Source: Epiperipatus broadwayi (taxonomy: Eukaryota; Onychophora; Udeonychophora; Euonychophora; Peripatidae). From it: a stretch of 64,000 bases of DNA. The DNA lies in assembly GCA_028023455.1 (NCBI GenBank), contig JAQFVV010006425.1:184001-248000 (forward strand). Reading direction: 5' to 3'. Each line of letters begins with the position of its first letter. The first letter of the stretch is position 1. The translations under genes and the position numbers were made by a program. A model generated the notes under the pieces. It was given only the letters and a program-made list of their open reading frames with translations. It was not told where the DNA came from and did no database searches. Shown here piece by piece: positions 24,738 through 36,044 of this stretch.

Positions 24738-25887
24738 ATACTTTTATATCCTTTAAAATATTATGTGAATTTATTATTGTATTGTATCACTTCTGCTTTT
24801 CATGATCACAACATAGTACCCAAATACTTTTATGCAGGCATTTTTAAATTAGCAGTTAAATAATGAAACTGACAAAAATAAAGCAATTTATAAAAAAAAA
24901 TGTTAACACTTTAATCTAATTTGAAATCAATGTCTTTGTCGTAGCCTACAGGATTGTGATTAAAATTTTGCCATATAGGGGAATATTTAAATGCTGTTTA
25001 ACCATTATTTGAATATGTAATTAATATTCTTTTTTATAATAACGTCAAAATATAATATGTATTTAAGATCAGCACTTTCAAGTTATCAGAAATTAAGATT
25101 AATAAAAATGAGGAAATCGGTTAAATATTAACAATATAATTTACATTGAAATTTTACAGCCATTTAGTTTTCTATCTATTAAACAACTTTTTATTCAGTT
25201 CAAGTTTTATGTTGATTTAAATAGGTTAACTAACACTCATAAAATCTAACAGTTTCAAACAGCTATTAAAAGCAGATGGTATTGTTAATTGATTTGGACA
25301 TAAAATATTTAAAATACGGTATGATTTTTTTTCTTAATTACTAAAAATTTGAGCCATTTTTTTTTAATCCTTAGAATTAAACTAATTAATGGCAATTATT
25401 TTTTTTAAAAAAAATATAAAATATATATTTATTAATTAAAAGTGCTTTATTTTACTTAAAAAATAATGAAATGTTTATTACTCAGGAAGTCAAATGTTGT
25501 TTATGAACAAACGAATTTTGGTGAAGGTTATTTATAGCGTTCAAATTCATCGTTAATAATATAAGATCATTATATATATGAAATATCATATAGAATTAAT
25601 GCAGTTCAAAAGTTTCTGGAATTGAAACAAATAGAATAGTGACGGTAAAAATAACACCAATTTACTATGTGACCTATGCCATTTGGAACACCAGGAAGAA
25701 CCACAAGACAACCATTGACACAGCCAAGCAACAAAAGCTCTTATATAACTCCAGCAAACATAATAACAAAGTGTTTTAGATATTTTGTCCAATTCACATA
25801 AAAATTGCAATTTTCATCAGAAATAACAAAAAATTTCTTAGAAATAAGGGTAATAAAATAAATCAAAATTTAAAAAAAAAAATACTT
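24738..25887. other. AT-rich stretch without recognisable gene
   Basis: The minus-strand frame at 25586-25810 has a Cys/Trp-rich but unrecognisable sequence. I do not call it a gene. Confidence 0.5.
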
Positions 25888-26240
25888 GGCCTTTGAACAT
25901 TCCATCATCAGATTTTCAATTGGATGGACGGTTGAAGAGTTGGAGTGTGGAGTGTATTGATGCTTGTCCATTAAAATATTAGAATTGGCTATCTTAATAT
26001 ATATATATATATCTGAGCACTTATAGCATATATGTGGAGAGATGGTAATCTGGACCAACTGATTTAGCATGAAATATGTATATTGGTGATGATTTATTTT
26101 TTCAACATATATGTGTTCAAGTTTTTCAGTGTTATGAGATAGTGTGGAGAGTGGTGGGTTGTGTGAAAGTCTGTGCTCATATACCCTATATATTACATAT
26201 ATAGACACAGGTATATATAAGCCTGTGTGTTTCAGTTGTT
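25888..26240 (+). repeat. Family 2 hammerhead repeat, copy c
   Basis: Opposite orientation to copies a and b. In order it has 'gaacattccatcatcagatt', 'ttggagtgtggagtgtattg', 'taatctggaccaactgat', 'ttagcatgaaatatgtat', 'gggttgtgtgaaagtctgtg' and 'aagcctgtgtgtttcagtt'. The ribozyme at about 26054-26090 has lost nine to ten bases of core and stem II (CUGAU runs straight into UUAGCAU). Ends with 'tatatattacatatatagac' before the final block. Confidence 0.8.
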
Positions 26241-27289
26241 AGCAAATATTAGTAATTAGAAAATAACAAAAAAGTATATCTGCTACACTGTGTTTCATTT
26301 GGCATAATATTGATAGTTTTTTAATTAGCTTTGTACATTTTACATTTTTTTCTGTCATACATTTTGATATATTTTATAAAATAAAATATTTTAGTTTAAA
26401 CACAAAAACTTTGAACTTTTCATGTGGATTAATATTAGTCTGTTTGCTGTAAAAAAGCAGCAATACCTTTGATAATATGAATTTATTGCTTTTTTATTTG
26501 TTACTTGTAGTATTAAAATACTTTGTTTTAAACACAGTAACTCTTGTGTTACTTTATGCAATGTATTTTGATTCCCATTCTTCATATAAATGTGGCACAT
26601 GATCACGGTCTACTGCTATATTTTTAATTTATTACTACTCTAATGATTTGGTCATTTTTGGTCATGTGTCTAGGCCATTATTTTTTGTCATTGACTAATT
26701 AGTAACATCTTTAAATATTATTTAAGAAATTTTGATTTATTTATTTTTTTGATTATTCATTTTTTTTATGAAAACTGTTTTAATTTTTTAATGAAAATTG
26801 TGATTTTTTAGGTGGACTGGACAAAACATATGGACTACATTGTTATTACTTTTATAGTATTGCCTAAAATCTTTTATCACTTGACTGTGTTAGTGGTGAT
26901 TTTGGGGCTACCTCTGGTACTAAAAGGGCATAGAGTGCATACTAAATTGTCACTCGAAAACTTCAGTAAACATTACAATTAAAAAATTTGTAGAGTATCT
27001 TTGCTTTATCCAGAATTCAAGCAAATGGAGATGTCATTGATTATCCATTAATAGAACATTGTTTTTACAAATTTGTTTAATTCTTTTTAATGATATTGTC
27101 ACTAAAAATGTTTATGAATGAATATTCTGTATTATTACAAACCATCATAGTATTTTACAGAAGGTCACAAAGAAGAATAAATCCTCATAATGCATAAATT
27201 CAATTAAAAATAGTTATTTTTTATCAATAAAAAAATAGGTTTTTTCTTCTTATAGAAAGAAAATTTAAAATTATCAAACTTTAATTTTC
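26241..27289. other. AT-rich stretch without recognisable gene
   Basis: No coding, RNA or shared repeat signal. The minus-strand frame at 26391-26606 has no domain. Confidence 0.5.
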
Positions 27290-27480
27290 TATTTTTTTTT
27301 TTTGAGGAGTGCCAAAGCACAAAACCATGGTCAGGGGGGGGGGGGTTCCTGACAGAGATATTTTAAATGCTTTCTTTGGCTAAGCATTTATGACAAACAC
27401 TTGTTGAGCAATTGAAAATGCTCATTGTTTATATCTTACAAACTTAAGAAAATTGGGTCATGTGATTTATGACTCTTATT
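27290..27480 (+). repeat. Foldback repeat, single-arm copy
   Basis: Matches the right arm of the palindrome at 16280-16510: 'gacagagatattttaaatgc', 'ggctaagcatttatgac', 'cttgttgagcaattg', ending with 'gggtcatgtgat'. AAATGCTT and AAGCATTT within it form an eight-pair hairpin. A G homopolymer of about ten bases lies at 27336. Confidence 0.72.
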
Positions 27481-27749
27481 TTGACTATTTCATTTTCTAC
27501 GCTATTAGTTTTATAGTAATTATGTACAAATACTGTACAAATTTTAGCCAAACAAAGTAAGATACTTAATATATATATATATGTATATATTTTACATTTT
27601 AACCCTAATTTAGAACATACAGAAAAATATTGTTATAAAAAATACTTTTTTCTATGATTTATTAAAATTATAATATAAAAAATTAATACAATGAATTTTT
27701 GTTATATTTTAATAAATCTTTTATTACTGACTGTTCTCTTCTATTTTTC

Positions 27750-27935
27750 AGGCATTGCTGGCCTAACCAGTGACAATACTGGCATGGGAATTGAACCTGA
27801 ACTTTTAGATTCTTTGGTTAAAGCATTATCTTAAAATTCAATACTTTAAAAATCTAAGGGTCTAGGTTTGATTCCCATGTTACTATTATCACTTGTCAGA
27901 CCAGCAACACCCGAAGAAGAGGAGAGAATAATACC
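27750..27935. repeat. Palindromic tRNA-related SINE fragment
   Basis: The forward arm at 27865-27915 reads ggtttgattcccatgttact then 'cacttgtcagaccagcaaca'. The mirror arm at 27803-27748, on the minus strand, reads ggttcaattcccatgccagt then 'cactggttaggccagcaatg'. Both begin with a B-box-like ggttYgattccc, so the unit is probably the 3' part of a tRNA-derived SINE duplicated head to head. No A box is clear. Confidence 0.55.
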
Positions 27936-28632
27936 TCTCAAAACATTGTCCATATACAAACCTGTGTGCTATTAGTAAAAGTTGAATGTATTTGGAATAT
28001 TTAAATAAAATTAATTTTTTCTAAAGACATTCAATACTCATGTTAGATGATGGAAATACTACAACATACAAATAAATCAGACATGTTTAGATGGAAGTTT
28101 TTCTTAATGTGTTTTACATTTTAATATCAAATTACAATATTATGATGAATAAAAAAATAAAACAGTGTGGATATATTGTATTGGTTTTCTAATCATTGTA
28201 TTCAGTGATAATTTTCTTTTTGCTCTCTTATGTTTTGTGCAAGATAATAATAACAGACTCTGGATTTCAAAGACCAGAATCACAATTCATTTCTGTTCCA
28301 TTTTATGATTTTCTGAGCAACACAGTATTAAATATTTCTTTTTTACAATATTTGATTTTCATTTATTTAACTGCAAAATAACTTAAATTGCACTTATAAT
28401 GAAATTACATTTACAAAGAGTATAACAAGGATCACGAATAAAATAACCAATACAATTTTAATATATGAGATAATGTTGTTAATTTACTATTTATCAAAAT
28501 ATATTAAGTTAACATAATTAAGTTGAATTAGAGATATTTAATTTATGCAAAATATAAGTAATACATCATTTCCATGAGTCATAAACAGATACAATCACTT
28601 ATTTAACAAGTTACAACATGTTTACATAATAT
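27936..28632. other. AT-rich stretch without recognisable gene
   Basis: The 61-codon frame at 28196 is hydrophobic and low complexity, with no evidence of being a gene. Confidence 0.5.
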
Positions 28633-28785
28633 CACATAATCACTATCTCATGCTAGCACATAACTGTTAGTAAACATGCAAAAACTCTCCATATAGTAGT
28701 GCCACCTTGTGCTAACCAGAGTAATCAATGGTTGCCAGAAGGCTTGTGCATAAAATCCCTATCTAGTGCTTACTCATCCATTATA
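28633..28785 (-). repeat. Family 1 repeat, truncated
   Basis: Begins with the family leader (cacataatcactatctcatg), then 'gtaaacatgcaaaaactctc', 'gtgccaccttgtgctaacc' and 'aggcttgtgcataaaatccc', and stops after 'cttactcatcca' just before the ribozyme core would begin. Confidence 0.82.
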
Positions 28786-29454
28786 TTTCCTAGCATATAC
28801 AGAGAAATAGTTTGATAATATATTTTAAATAGACTTTAAATAGTCATATAAATTATGGTCTGAATTTTGCAAAAAAATATTATGCTTTGAGTTAGTAGTA
28901 ATCATATAATAGTATATTTTGAAGTCTTGGTTAATATTGACGCAATAATGACTTCAGAAATAATAGTGTTAACGGTTTTTCTATTTAATATTTAATTTAT
29001 AACAATGTTTATATATGGTGGTATTTGATTGTATTGATTAAAGAAACATACTAATAGTGCAATGGTATTTTTTACTCAATTGGCAATTGTCAAATTTACA
29101 TAGGTGAAAAAATATCTCAATGATATTCTGAAATTCATTCAATATATTAAATTAATAATAATGACTTCAAGTAATGCAATGAAATATAGAGAGGTAGATG
29201 TTGAAAATTACAAGAAAGAATGAAAAATAAAATACTTGATTGAAAATAAAGAGATATTATTATCATCATTGAAAGAAGAAATTCAAATGTAAGTGTAAAA
29301 AAAAATGACACTAAAATGATCTTAAACTGGAGTCCAATAGATTGTAAAATACCTAGAAAAATACATCAGATGAAAAAAATATGGTTGAAAAAAAAAAGGG
29401 TGTTGGTATAATCTGAAAAACAGATGTAACAGATTAAAGAAATTGGATTAAATA
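28786..29454. other. AT-rich stretch without recognisable gene
   Basis: No supported feature. Confidence 0.5.
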
Positions 29455-29525
29455 TCAGATTTTCATCTTGCAGTGGAAATGATTGGAAATTACATCTTGT
29501 AGTGGAAATGATTGGAAATAATGAT
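29455..29525. repeat. 33-bp tandem duplication
   Basis: Two adjacent units of 'catcttgcagtggaaatgat' plus tggaaa differ at one or two positions. Confidence 0.75.
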
Positions 29526-29687
29526 ATGATATAACATTTTTCAATCATCATCGTTAATAAATATTGTTTTCACTTAGTAAGTCAAAGTAAATACTAATTT
29601 GCATATAAATTATAATGAAGATGATCATGGTTATATGATATAAATAAATACCCACTATGATACAAAAACGATTTTATTTTCTGTATA

Positions 29688-29728
29688 TATATATAGAGAG
29701 AGAGACATATTTTACAAACATAAAATCT

Positions 29729-29772
<44 letters not shown>

Positions 29773-29795
29773 TAGAGAGAGAGACATATTTTACA
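29688..29795. repeat. TA/GA compound microsatellite at a Penelope-like junction
   Basis: (TA)n and (GA)n runs alternate. The phrase gagacatattttacaaacat occurs twice (about 29702 and 29781). The second occurrence reads directly into the Penelope-like coding remnant, so slippage or a duplicated junction is likely. Confidence 0.85.
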
Positions 29796-30930
29796 AACAT
29801 TCCAATTGATGAAGCTTTAAATATAATCTTGCAACACTGTAATTTACCAAACCATATTATTGCTTTGATTAAACATTGTCTCTTGAAGACATATTTTGTA
29901 TACAATGGACAGCATTACAGACATGTTTTTGGTACTGCTATGAGCTCACATATCTCAGGAGTAATATCTGATTTATTCATAGGAAATATAGAAACTCGTG
30001 CTTTAGAATTATCATCTTTAAAACCTTTCATTTGGATCAGATACATAGATGACACTTTTGTCATATGGCAACATGCAAAAAATAAATTAGATGATTTTTT
30101 CTTACATTTAAATAATATTCATCCTGATATTAAATTTACAATGGAGACAGAGTTTGATGGAAAACTCCCTTTTTTGATGTTCTAGTCACCAAAACACCAA
30201 ATAGTTTATCTTTTTTGATTTACAGAAAGAATATACACATGGACAGATATTTACATTTCCATTCTCATCATCACCCAACTCAGATAGTCTCTGTAGCCAA
30301 AACTCTTTTAAAAAGAGCAATTAACCTTTTAGATAAGTCACATCTGAAAGAAGAAATACATCATATTAATAGGTTTTATTAGCAAATAGGTATAATTATA
30401 AATTTATTAAACAAGCCTTATTTCAAACCCAAAATGGACAAAATAGGAAACAAAAAGATGATAAATCAGCTATTAGGATTTGTGTTTCATATGTAAAAGG
30501 AACTACAGACAGTATTGGATGTATATTAAAATGCTATAATATAAATACAGCATTTTCTACTCATCAAAAGATCAGCAATATAATAACCAAGTCTAAGGAT
30601 TTAATCCCTCTTGAATCTCATGGTGTTTATCAAATCTCATGTGAAAATTGTAATGCTTCTTACTTAGGTATGAGTAATTGTCACATCAGTGTTAGGAGAG
30701 ATGAGCATCCTAAGGAAGTTAAACAATACTCATCATCATCAGAACTCTCACTCCATACTGTAGATTCAGGTCATACAATTGATTTTCCTAGTACCAGAAT
30801 CATATCCAGATGTGATAATCTCTACCAGTGCAAAATCAGAGAAGCCATTCAGATACTTAAAAGGCCAGATTGTATCAATAAGCGAGATGATGCATGCAAA
30901 CTTCCTTCTATTTGGAAAGATTTTTTTTAA
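29796..30930 (+). pseudogene. Penelope-like reverse transcriptase/GIY-YIG relic (family C)
   Basis: Recognisable pieces of a PLE polyprotein in order. NIPIDEALNII just inside the 5' break matches the conserved 'T-N-[IV]-P' reverse transcriptase segment. FGTAMSSHISGVISD follows, where a G-x-x-M-[GS]-S motif is expected. Then come WIRYIDDTFVIW with the YIDD catalytic pair, FDGKLPFL (frame then shifts at about 30178), and, from about 30630, HGVYQISCENCNASYLGMS, a GIY-YIG nuclease start with its CxxC pair, ending at 30930. Stops and frameshifts between 30180 and 30600 make it inactive. The 5' half, including the first catalytic Asp, is missing. Reverse transcriptase plus nuclease would copy and insert the element RNA by target priming. 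Confidence 0.88.
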
Positions 30931-31212
30931 AAAGCATTTTTAATTTAACATTTTTGTGATTGGTGGAACATTAACATTTTTTCAAATCAGTGATTGTAGT
31001 GCCTCTACAACTGTCTTTCTACCCTTTATTACCCAGTAGATGACTTGTGTGATCAAGTCAAAATGTTGGTATATAAATATTTAAATTTTTAATAAGATAT
31101 GTTTTTTATATATATGCAACCCATGAAAATATTTGTATCAACATATATATTATAACAGAACAACTTTAATTAGTTATATTACAATGCTGATTGCCAATAA
31201 TGTGTAATATAT
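30931..31212. other. Putative 3' untranslated region of the family C element
   Basis: Non-coding sequence between the family C stop codon and a family 1 hammerhead repeat in the same orientation. Whether it belongs to the element cannot be settled from one copy. Confidence 0.4.
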
Positions 31213-31398
31213 CTATGGTGCAGTGCTATCAGGTCCAAGGCTCCTCACTGATAATGGCCACAAGCCAGAAACCAGTCTGGGGATATTGGATGAGTAGGCA
31301 CTAGATAGGGATTTTATGCACAAGCCTTCTAGCATCCATTGATTACTTTGTTTGGCACAGGGTGGCACTACTGTATGGAGAGTTTTTCCTTTGTTTGA
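31213..31398 (+). mobile_element. Family 1 hammerhead repeat downstream of the Penelope-like relic
   Basis: From 'gtgcagtgctatcaggtcc' through the ribozyme core and 'gatagggattttatgcacaa' to 'ggagagtttttcctttgttt', in the same strand sense as the reverse transcriptase relic ending 283 bp upstream. It lacks the left inverted arm. It may be the terminal (pseudo-LTR) part of the family C element or an independent insertion. Position and orientation favour the first, but only weakly. Confidence 0.75.
31242..31283 (+). ncRNA. Hammerhead ribozyme-like motif (family 1), best stems
   Basis: UCCUCA pairs with UGGGGA over six positions for stem I (one G-U). Stem II is UGGC/GCCA with loop CACAA, four pairs. 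GAAAC, CA and GUC follow. The core reads CUGAUAA instead of CUGAUGA (G8 changed), which should abolish cleavage in this copy. It still shows what the family's stems look like. Confidence 0.58.
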
Positions 31399-33737
31399 TA
31401 GATTGATTAGAAAATTTATAGATTGTCGTGTATGTTGATATACAAGTAACTTAATAATACCAATTTAAAACTTAAAGAAATATTAGCTTACAGATCTAAT
31501 ACTATTATTAAATACCACATTACTTTGAATATAAGATGCTTCCAAACTTAGGATGCAGTAGTATATTAAGCTCGGAAAATTGGAAAAAAAAGTTTAGCAT
31601 GACTTTAATGAAAAATAAGAAACATTTTAATGTATTTAAATAGGAACTAATATAAATCACAATAAGCTTACCTAATTTATGACAAATTTTGTTCAGACAT
31701 ATTTTCACTTTCAAAACTTGAATTCTTATCTTCACTATTCTACTACATCACATAATCTTCAGGACATTTAAATCATTTGCAATACATTATAAGAAATAAT
31801 TTTTGATAATTTCTTTAGATATATATTTCCAGGACTGCAAAATCTACTCAAAATTATATTGCATTGTTTGTATTACAAAGTCCTTTTTTTTGTTTAGTGT
31901 AAATACCATAACTTTTTTTTCCAAAGAAAATAAAAGATTTTACAATATGGTATTGAATTTTAATGTTACCAGTAAATCTTTTTTCTTTTGATTAAAAATA
32001 ATTTCTAAAATGCAGATTAATAATTTTTCAGATTATTAAAGTAAATGAAAGTTTTTTAAATAAATGTATCTTTATAATTGGCAAAAATAATCTATAGCGA
32101 TCAACATAAAATGTATTTTTGTCATTCAATTACATATCGCAGCAATAAGTCAATGATTTTTTCCTCAATTTGATTTTATGGAAAAGTAAATTTTTCTGTT
32201 AAAATCTGAATCATTCTTCTAAAATAATTTATATTTTTTACAAATATTTTTTGAAAAAGAATTATACATAAATAAAAAAAACATTCTAAAACATAGGTCT
32301 TCACTTTGAAATCAAAACAAAGATATTGAAACTGTCACAATCGTTGGCAATCACTCTCTTGGGCAGATGACAAGAAATAACCAATTAAAATGAAGGCAGC
32401 TTCTTATCTCATTGTTGCAAAATTTTGTAAAGGTTATTCAGTACAGTTTTTTTCAATGAGATAAAATAATGGTAAAATAGCAAAATAATATTAAAAGTAG
32501 CTATTTAGAGTTAAAGCCATTTACAAAATTAATCCAAAGAATATTGACATTTGATGTTAAGTCTTTTTTCTTTTGATTAAAAGAATATATAACATAATAT
32601 TCTACACAGGTTATAATCATAATACTAAATGCATGTGTAGCATAAAGCAAAGATCTGCAGATATTAGATGTTTTAATTTTTTGTTTCCAATTTAAGAAGA
32701 ACTCTACTTTTACAGGATCAAAATTTGGAAAAAAAAGTGTGCCTTATATTCAAAGTAACACTATATTTAATAAAATAAAATCAGTCAATAGAGTTAAACA
32801 TGCTACAAAGATTTGATTAAGAAATATATTGTGTAACATTGTAATTAATAAAATAATAATCAATATAATCTAAGCAAAGAAAAATATCTTAAGAATTTGA
32901 ATTGTGTAGTTTAAGAAAAAATATCACATTTTGTGATGCTTCAAATATGCTTTCAGGAGTAAAGATAAAAATATAATTTGCCCTTTTTTTGTAATAAATT
33001 AAATTATAAGTCTAAATATGTTATTAAAATTTATAACACAATCAAATTGAGAAAGTTAGAGGAATAAATTTCAAAATTCATTCATGATTTTTGTTTTATA
33101 ATTATCAGAATTTAAACCTGAAAAAAAAAAAAGATGGGGGAAAATATATTAAATCAGGTCATTAAGTCTAGATAAAGATTTTTTTTTAAAAAAATGTCCT
33201 GATATAAATTAATACAGACTTAGTAAATGTTAAATATTAAAAACACATAATGAGAAAAAGAAATATAAATATGTCTCCAAAAAATAGCAGTAGTGTAGTT
33301 CTGAATTAAGAAGAAAGCAATACAGAGTAATGCTGGGAAGAAAAGTTGATGGTAAAATAGTTTCTCTCAGAATAGCTTTGAATAGTTGTACCTTGCTGAT
33401 TGTTTAAAAAATTATTTTTCAATTCTTCATTCATTTTAACAATAATGATAGCAGAAGCTATCAAAGGTATATTTGCCATTAGAGACTAGAAAACTACAGA
33501 CATACCAATAAAAAGACATGGAATTATCCAGTTGTATGCAAACAAACATTGAAGTTGCATAAAATTCAAAACTGAATTGAAAAGAATCTATGATGTAAGG
33601 ACAGAAGTAGATTCTGTTGTAAAAGCTATCATATATATTTTTCTATTGGGACGTATATCTTTATCTATCATCACTGATACCAAATGTGTATAATTAACAT
33701 CTGGACTGTAGTGATAAAGATTACTATATATAAATAT
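31399..33737. other. AT-rich stretch without recognisable gene
   Basis: Frames at 31520-31735 and 31803-31991 show no domain. Nothing else seen in 2.3 kb. Confidence 0.5.
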
Positions 33738-33882
33738 GTAATATTAAATACGCTTAACGTATATAGTGAAATTAAAATTCAACGATTATATTAATATTTC
33801 TTAAGGCTAAGCGCTTTCAGAGCTTACACTCATATTCATAGCCTTTTAACGTAGTAATTTATGCAAATCTATGCAAGCTTAT

Positions 33883-35841
33883 TTATATTGTCCATCTCTT
33901 TGAAATGGAAAAGCATGTGTCTCTCCTGTTTATTGCTTTCAAATCTCTTGATATATACCATGCTTCTTTAACCTTCCTTTTGATGTCATTTCTTTCAGTT
34001 GCAATTATCCTAGCATTTGCAGGTTCAAATTCATGATTAGCCTCCTTTTGATGGTCCACAAATACTGAGCTGCCTTCGTTTCTTCTTAATACTCTTTTGT
34101 ATAAGTATTTATGCTGAGCCACTCTGTTGTTTATAGTGGCCCGAGTCTCACCATAGTATACTGCACCGCAGTTTGCCTGAGGGCATGCCAACTTGTACAC
34201 TACATGTGGTGTTGATTGTAGGTCAATTTTGTCCTTAGAATTGTTCAAAATCCTGTTGGTGTTTGGAGGGGTTCGAAAACCTACTGTAAATTCATTCTGC
34301 AATTTTTTGACCAGTTTTCTAGCAATGTTAGGAATATATGGCAGACATATGCGTTGTTTTTTGTCCCTGCTAGGTTTGGTTATGTTTTCATAAAATGTTT
34401 TAATTCTTCTGTTGATGGTTATTAAATCATAACCAACCTTCATCAGATCATTAACATATTGGTTAATATTTATTCTTCTTTCTTCTTCATATTTGCACAA
34501 ATGGTAATTCCTGAACAAAAAGGCAGAAAGCCCTGCCAATTTGTGGGCCCTCGGTGTTTTCGATTTAGTATGGATGTATCCTCTAATGTTCAATGGTTTT
34601 ACTTTCATGTTGTAATTAATGCATCTGTGTGTTCTTGTAATTATAAGGTCCAAATAATTAATTGTATTAAGCTCATTCTCTTCAGTGCAGTTAAATATTA
34701 AGTTGGTATATGCCTGCAGTTCATCTTGAATGGCTTTAATTATAAGTTTAGGTGCTGCGATGAAAATGTCATCTACATACCTACAATAAATTATTCCATG
34801 TGTTTGTTCTTGGAACTTTGATATAATCTGGTTTTCAAAATAACCGATTACAATACTAGATACAATGCCACTCATAGGCAGTCCCATCGGCCATCCATTA
34901 TTCATCCTATACCATCTATTTTCAAATGTCGCAAATATGTTCTCATCCAACCAATTCATGAAGTCAATGATAAACTCTATTTTCTGTTCAGGACAATGAT
35001 TATTTTGAAGCTCTTCTTTAATTATCCTGATTGAACCTTTTCTATTAATCGATCCGTAAAGTTCAGATATATCTATGGCTGCTATATTGAAACTGTCATC
35101 GATGGCTGCATTTTTAATTAAGTCTACAAACTCGAAAGAAGATTTTATAGTATATTTGCCAAATCCTATTAATTCTATCAACCACGAATTTATTAATTTT
35201 GCTGTGTTTGCATAATGTACACCTCCAAAGTCAAGCATTAGTCTTAATGGAGTCCCTTGTTTATGCATTTTAGCATTCGCAAACATTCTTGGTTGTGATG
35301 TGGCAGATGGGTATATTCTATAATATTCAGCTTGATTTATTCCTTTATTTTTATGTTTGCGTAGGATTAAAGAGATAAATTTTTCTCTGTTCATTTTATT
35401 ATTAACTTCAGCTGAAAACTCAAAGCCCAATTTCTGAATTTGTATTCTCATCTTTCCTTTATATTCTTCTTCATCCATTATTACGAAGCGATTGCCTTTG
35501 TCCTCTTTAAGACAAATAATTTTATTTTCATTAAAGAACTTTTTTGCATTCTTGACTTTATTGTTCCAGCCATTATTTTCAGTATTCAATTTCTTATCAC
35601 TAATGATCCTGTTAATCTCATAAATAACATTATCTCTCATAGGATAATTTATTAAAGCTGCTTCCGTGTCTGCTATTATTTCCATTTTGGGTTGATTCCA
35701 TCCTCCTCCTACAAATTTAGGTCCAAGATTCAGGATAGATCTAATTTCAGCCGATGGTCTAACGCTAGACAAATTAACATACGTGTCTTCTATTCCCATA
35801 TCAGTTAAAACAACGTTTTGTTTATTAGCTAGAAATCTCAA
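33883..35841 (-). CDS. Penelope-like reverse transcriptase with GIY-YIG endonuclease (family B)
   Basis: A 652-codon uninterrupted frame, the longest in the window. YVNLSS (21-26) and NLGPKF (38-43) are typical of the PLE N-terminal region. The reverse transcriptase core has IAAIDISELY with Asp257, GWPMGLPMSG (316-324 region) and CRYVDDIFIA with Asp357 and Asp358. NYLDLIIT (395-402) follows. The GIY-YIG nuclease lies near 547-580: VVYKLACPQANC, then VYYGET, Arg573 and His577, with Cys553 and Cys558 between the two motif halves. The listed start is TTG, and the frame stays open upstream to about 36044, where the inverted arm begins, so the true start is missing. Catalytic residues all look intact; whether it is expressed is unknown. 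It would act in trans on element RNA. Confidence 0.92.
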   Translation of the reverse strand: MRFLANKQNVVLTDMGIEDTYVNLSSVRPSAEIRSILNLGPKFVGGGWNQPKMEIIADTEAALINYPMRDNVIYEINRIISDKKLNTENNGWNNKVKNAKKFFNENKIICLKEDKGNRFVIMDEEEYKGKMRIQIQKLGFEFSAEVNNKMNREKFISLILRKHKNKGINQAEYYRIYPSATSQPRMFANAKMHKQGTPLRLMLDFGGVHYANTAKLINSWLIELIGFGKYTIKSSFEFVDLIKNAAIDDSFNIAAIDISELYGSINRKGSIRIIKEELQNNHCPEQKIEFIIDFMNWLDENIFATFENRWYRMNNGWPMGLPMSGIVSSIVIGYFENQIISKFQEQTHGIIYCRYVDDIFIAAPKLIIKAIQDELQAYTNLIFNCTEENELNTINYLDLIITRTHRCINYNMKVKPLNIRGYIHTKSKTPRAHKLAGLSAFLFRNYHLCKYEEERRININQYVNDLMKVGYDLITINRRIKTFYENITKPSRDKKQRICLPYIPNIARKLVKKLQNEFTVGFRTPPNTNRILNNSKDKIDLQSTPHVVYKLACPQANCGAVYYGETRATINNRVAQHKYLYKRVLRRNEGSSVFVDHQKEANHEFEPANARIIATERNDIKRKVKEAWYISRDLKAINRRDTCFSISKRWTI

Positions 35842-36044
35842 TTTCTTTAAGAATTTCTTCTCTAATCTTTGTTCAATAATATTACATTTATTTACGATCC
35901 ATTGTGGCTCAGGCGTTATAGACGTAATCTTAGACAGACGTTTCTTGTTATTATTTAACGCCTTCCTGCAATTGCCAATAATCCAGCTTAATAATTTACG
36001 CTGTAAAACACGAGTGACAATATCTACATTATGAATAGACCTAT

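Noticed and set aside
25586-25810. Cys/Trp-rich 74-codon minus-strand frame
   Set aside because: No recognisable domain, no signal sequence pattern I trust, and no repeat or gene context.
34193-35655. Plus-strand frames over the family B ORF
   Set aside because: Antisense shadows of the Penelope-like reverse transcriptase ORF.
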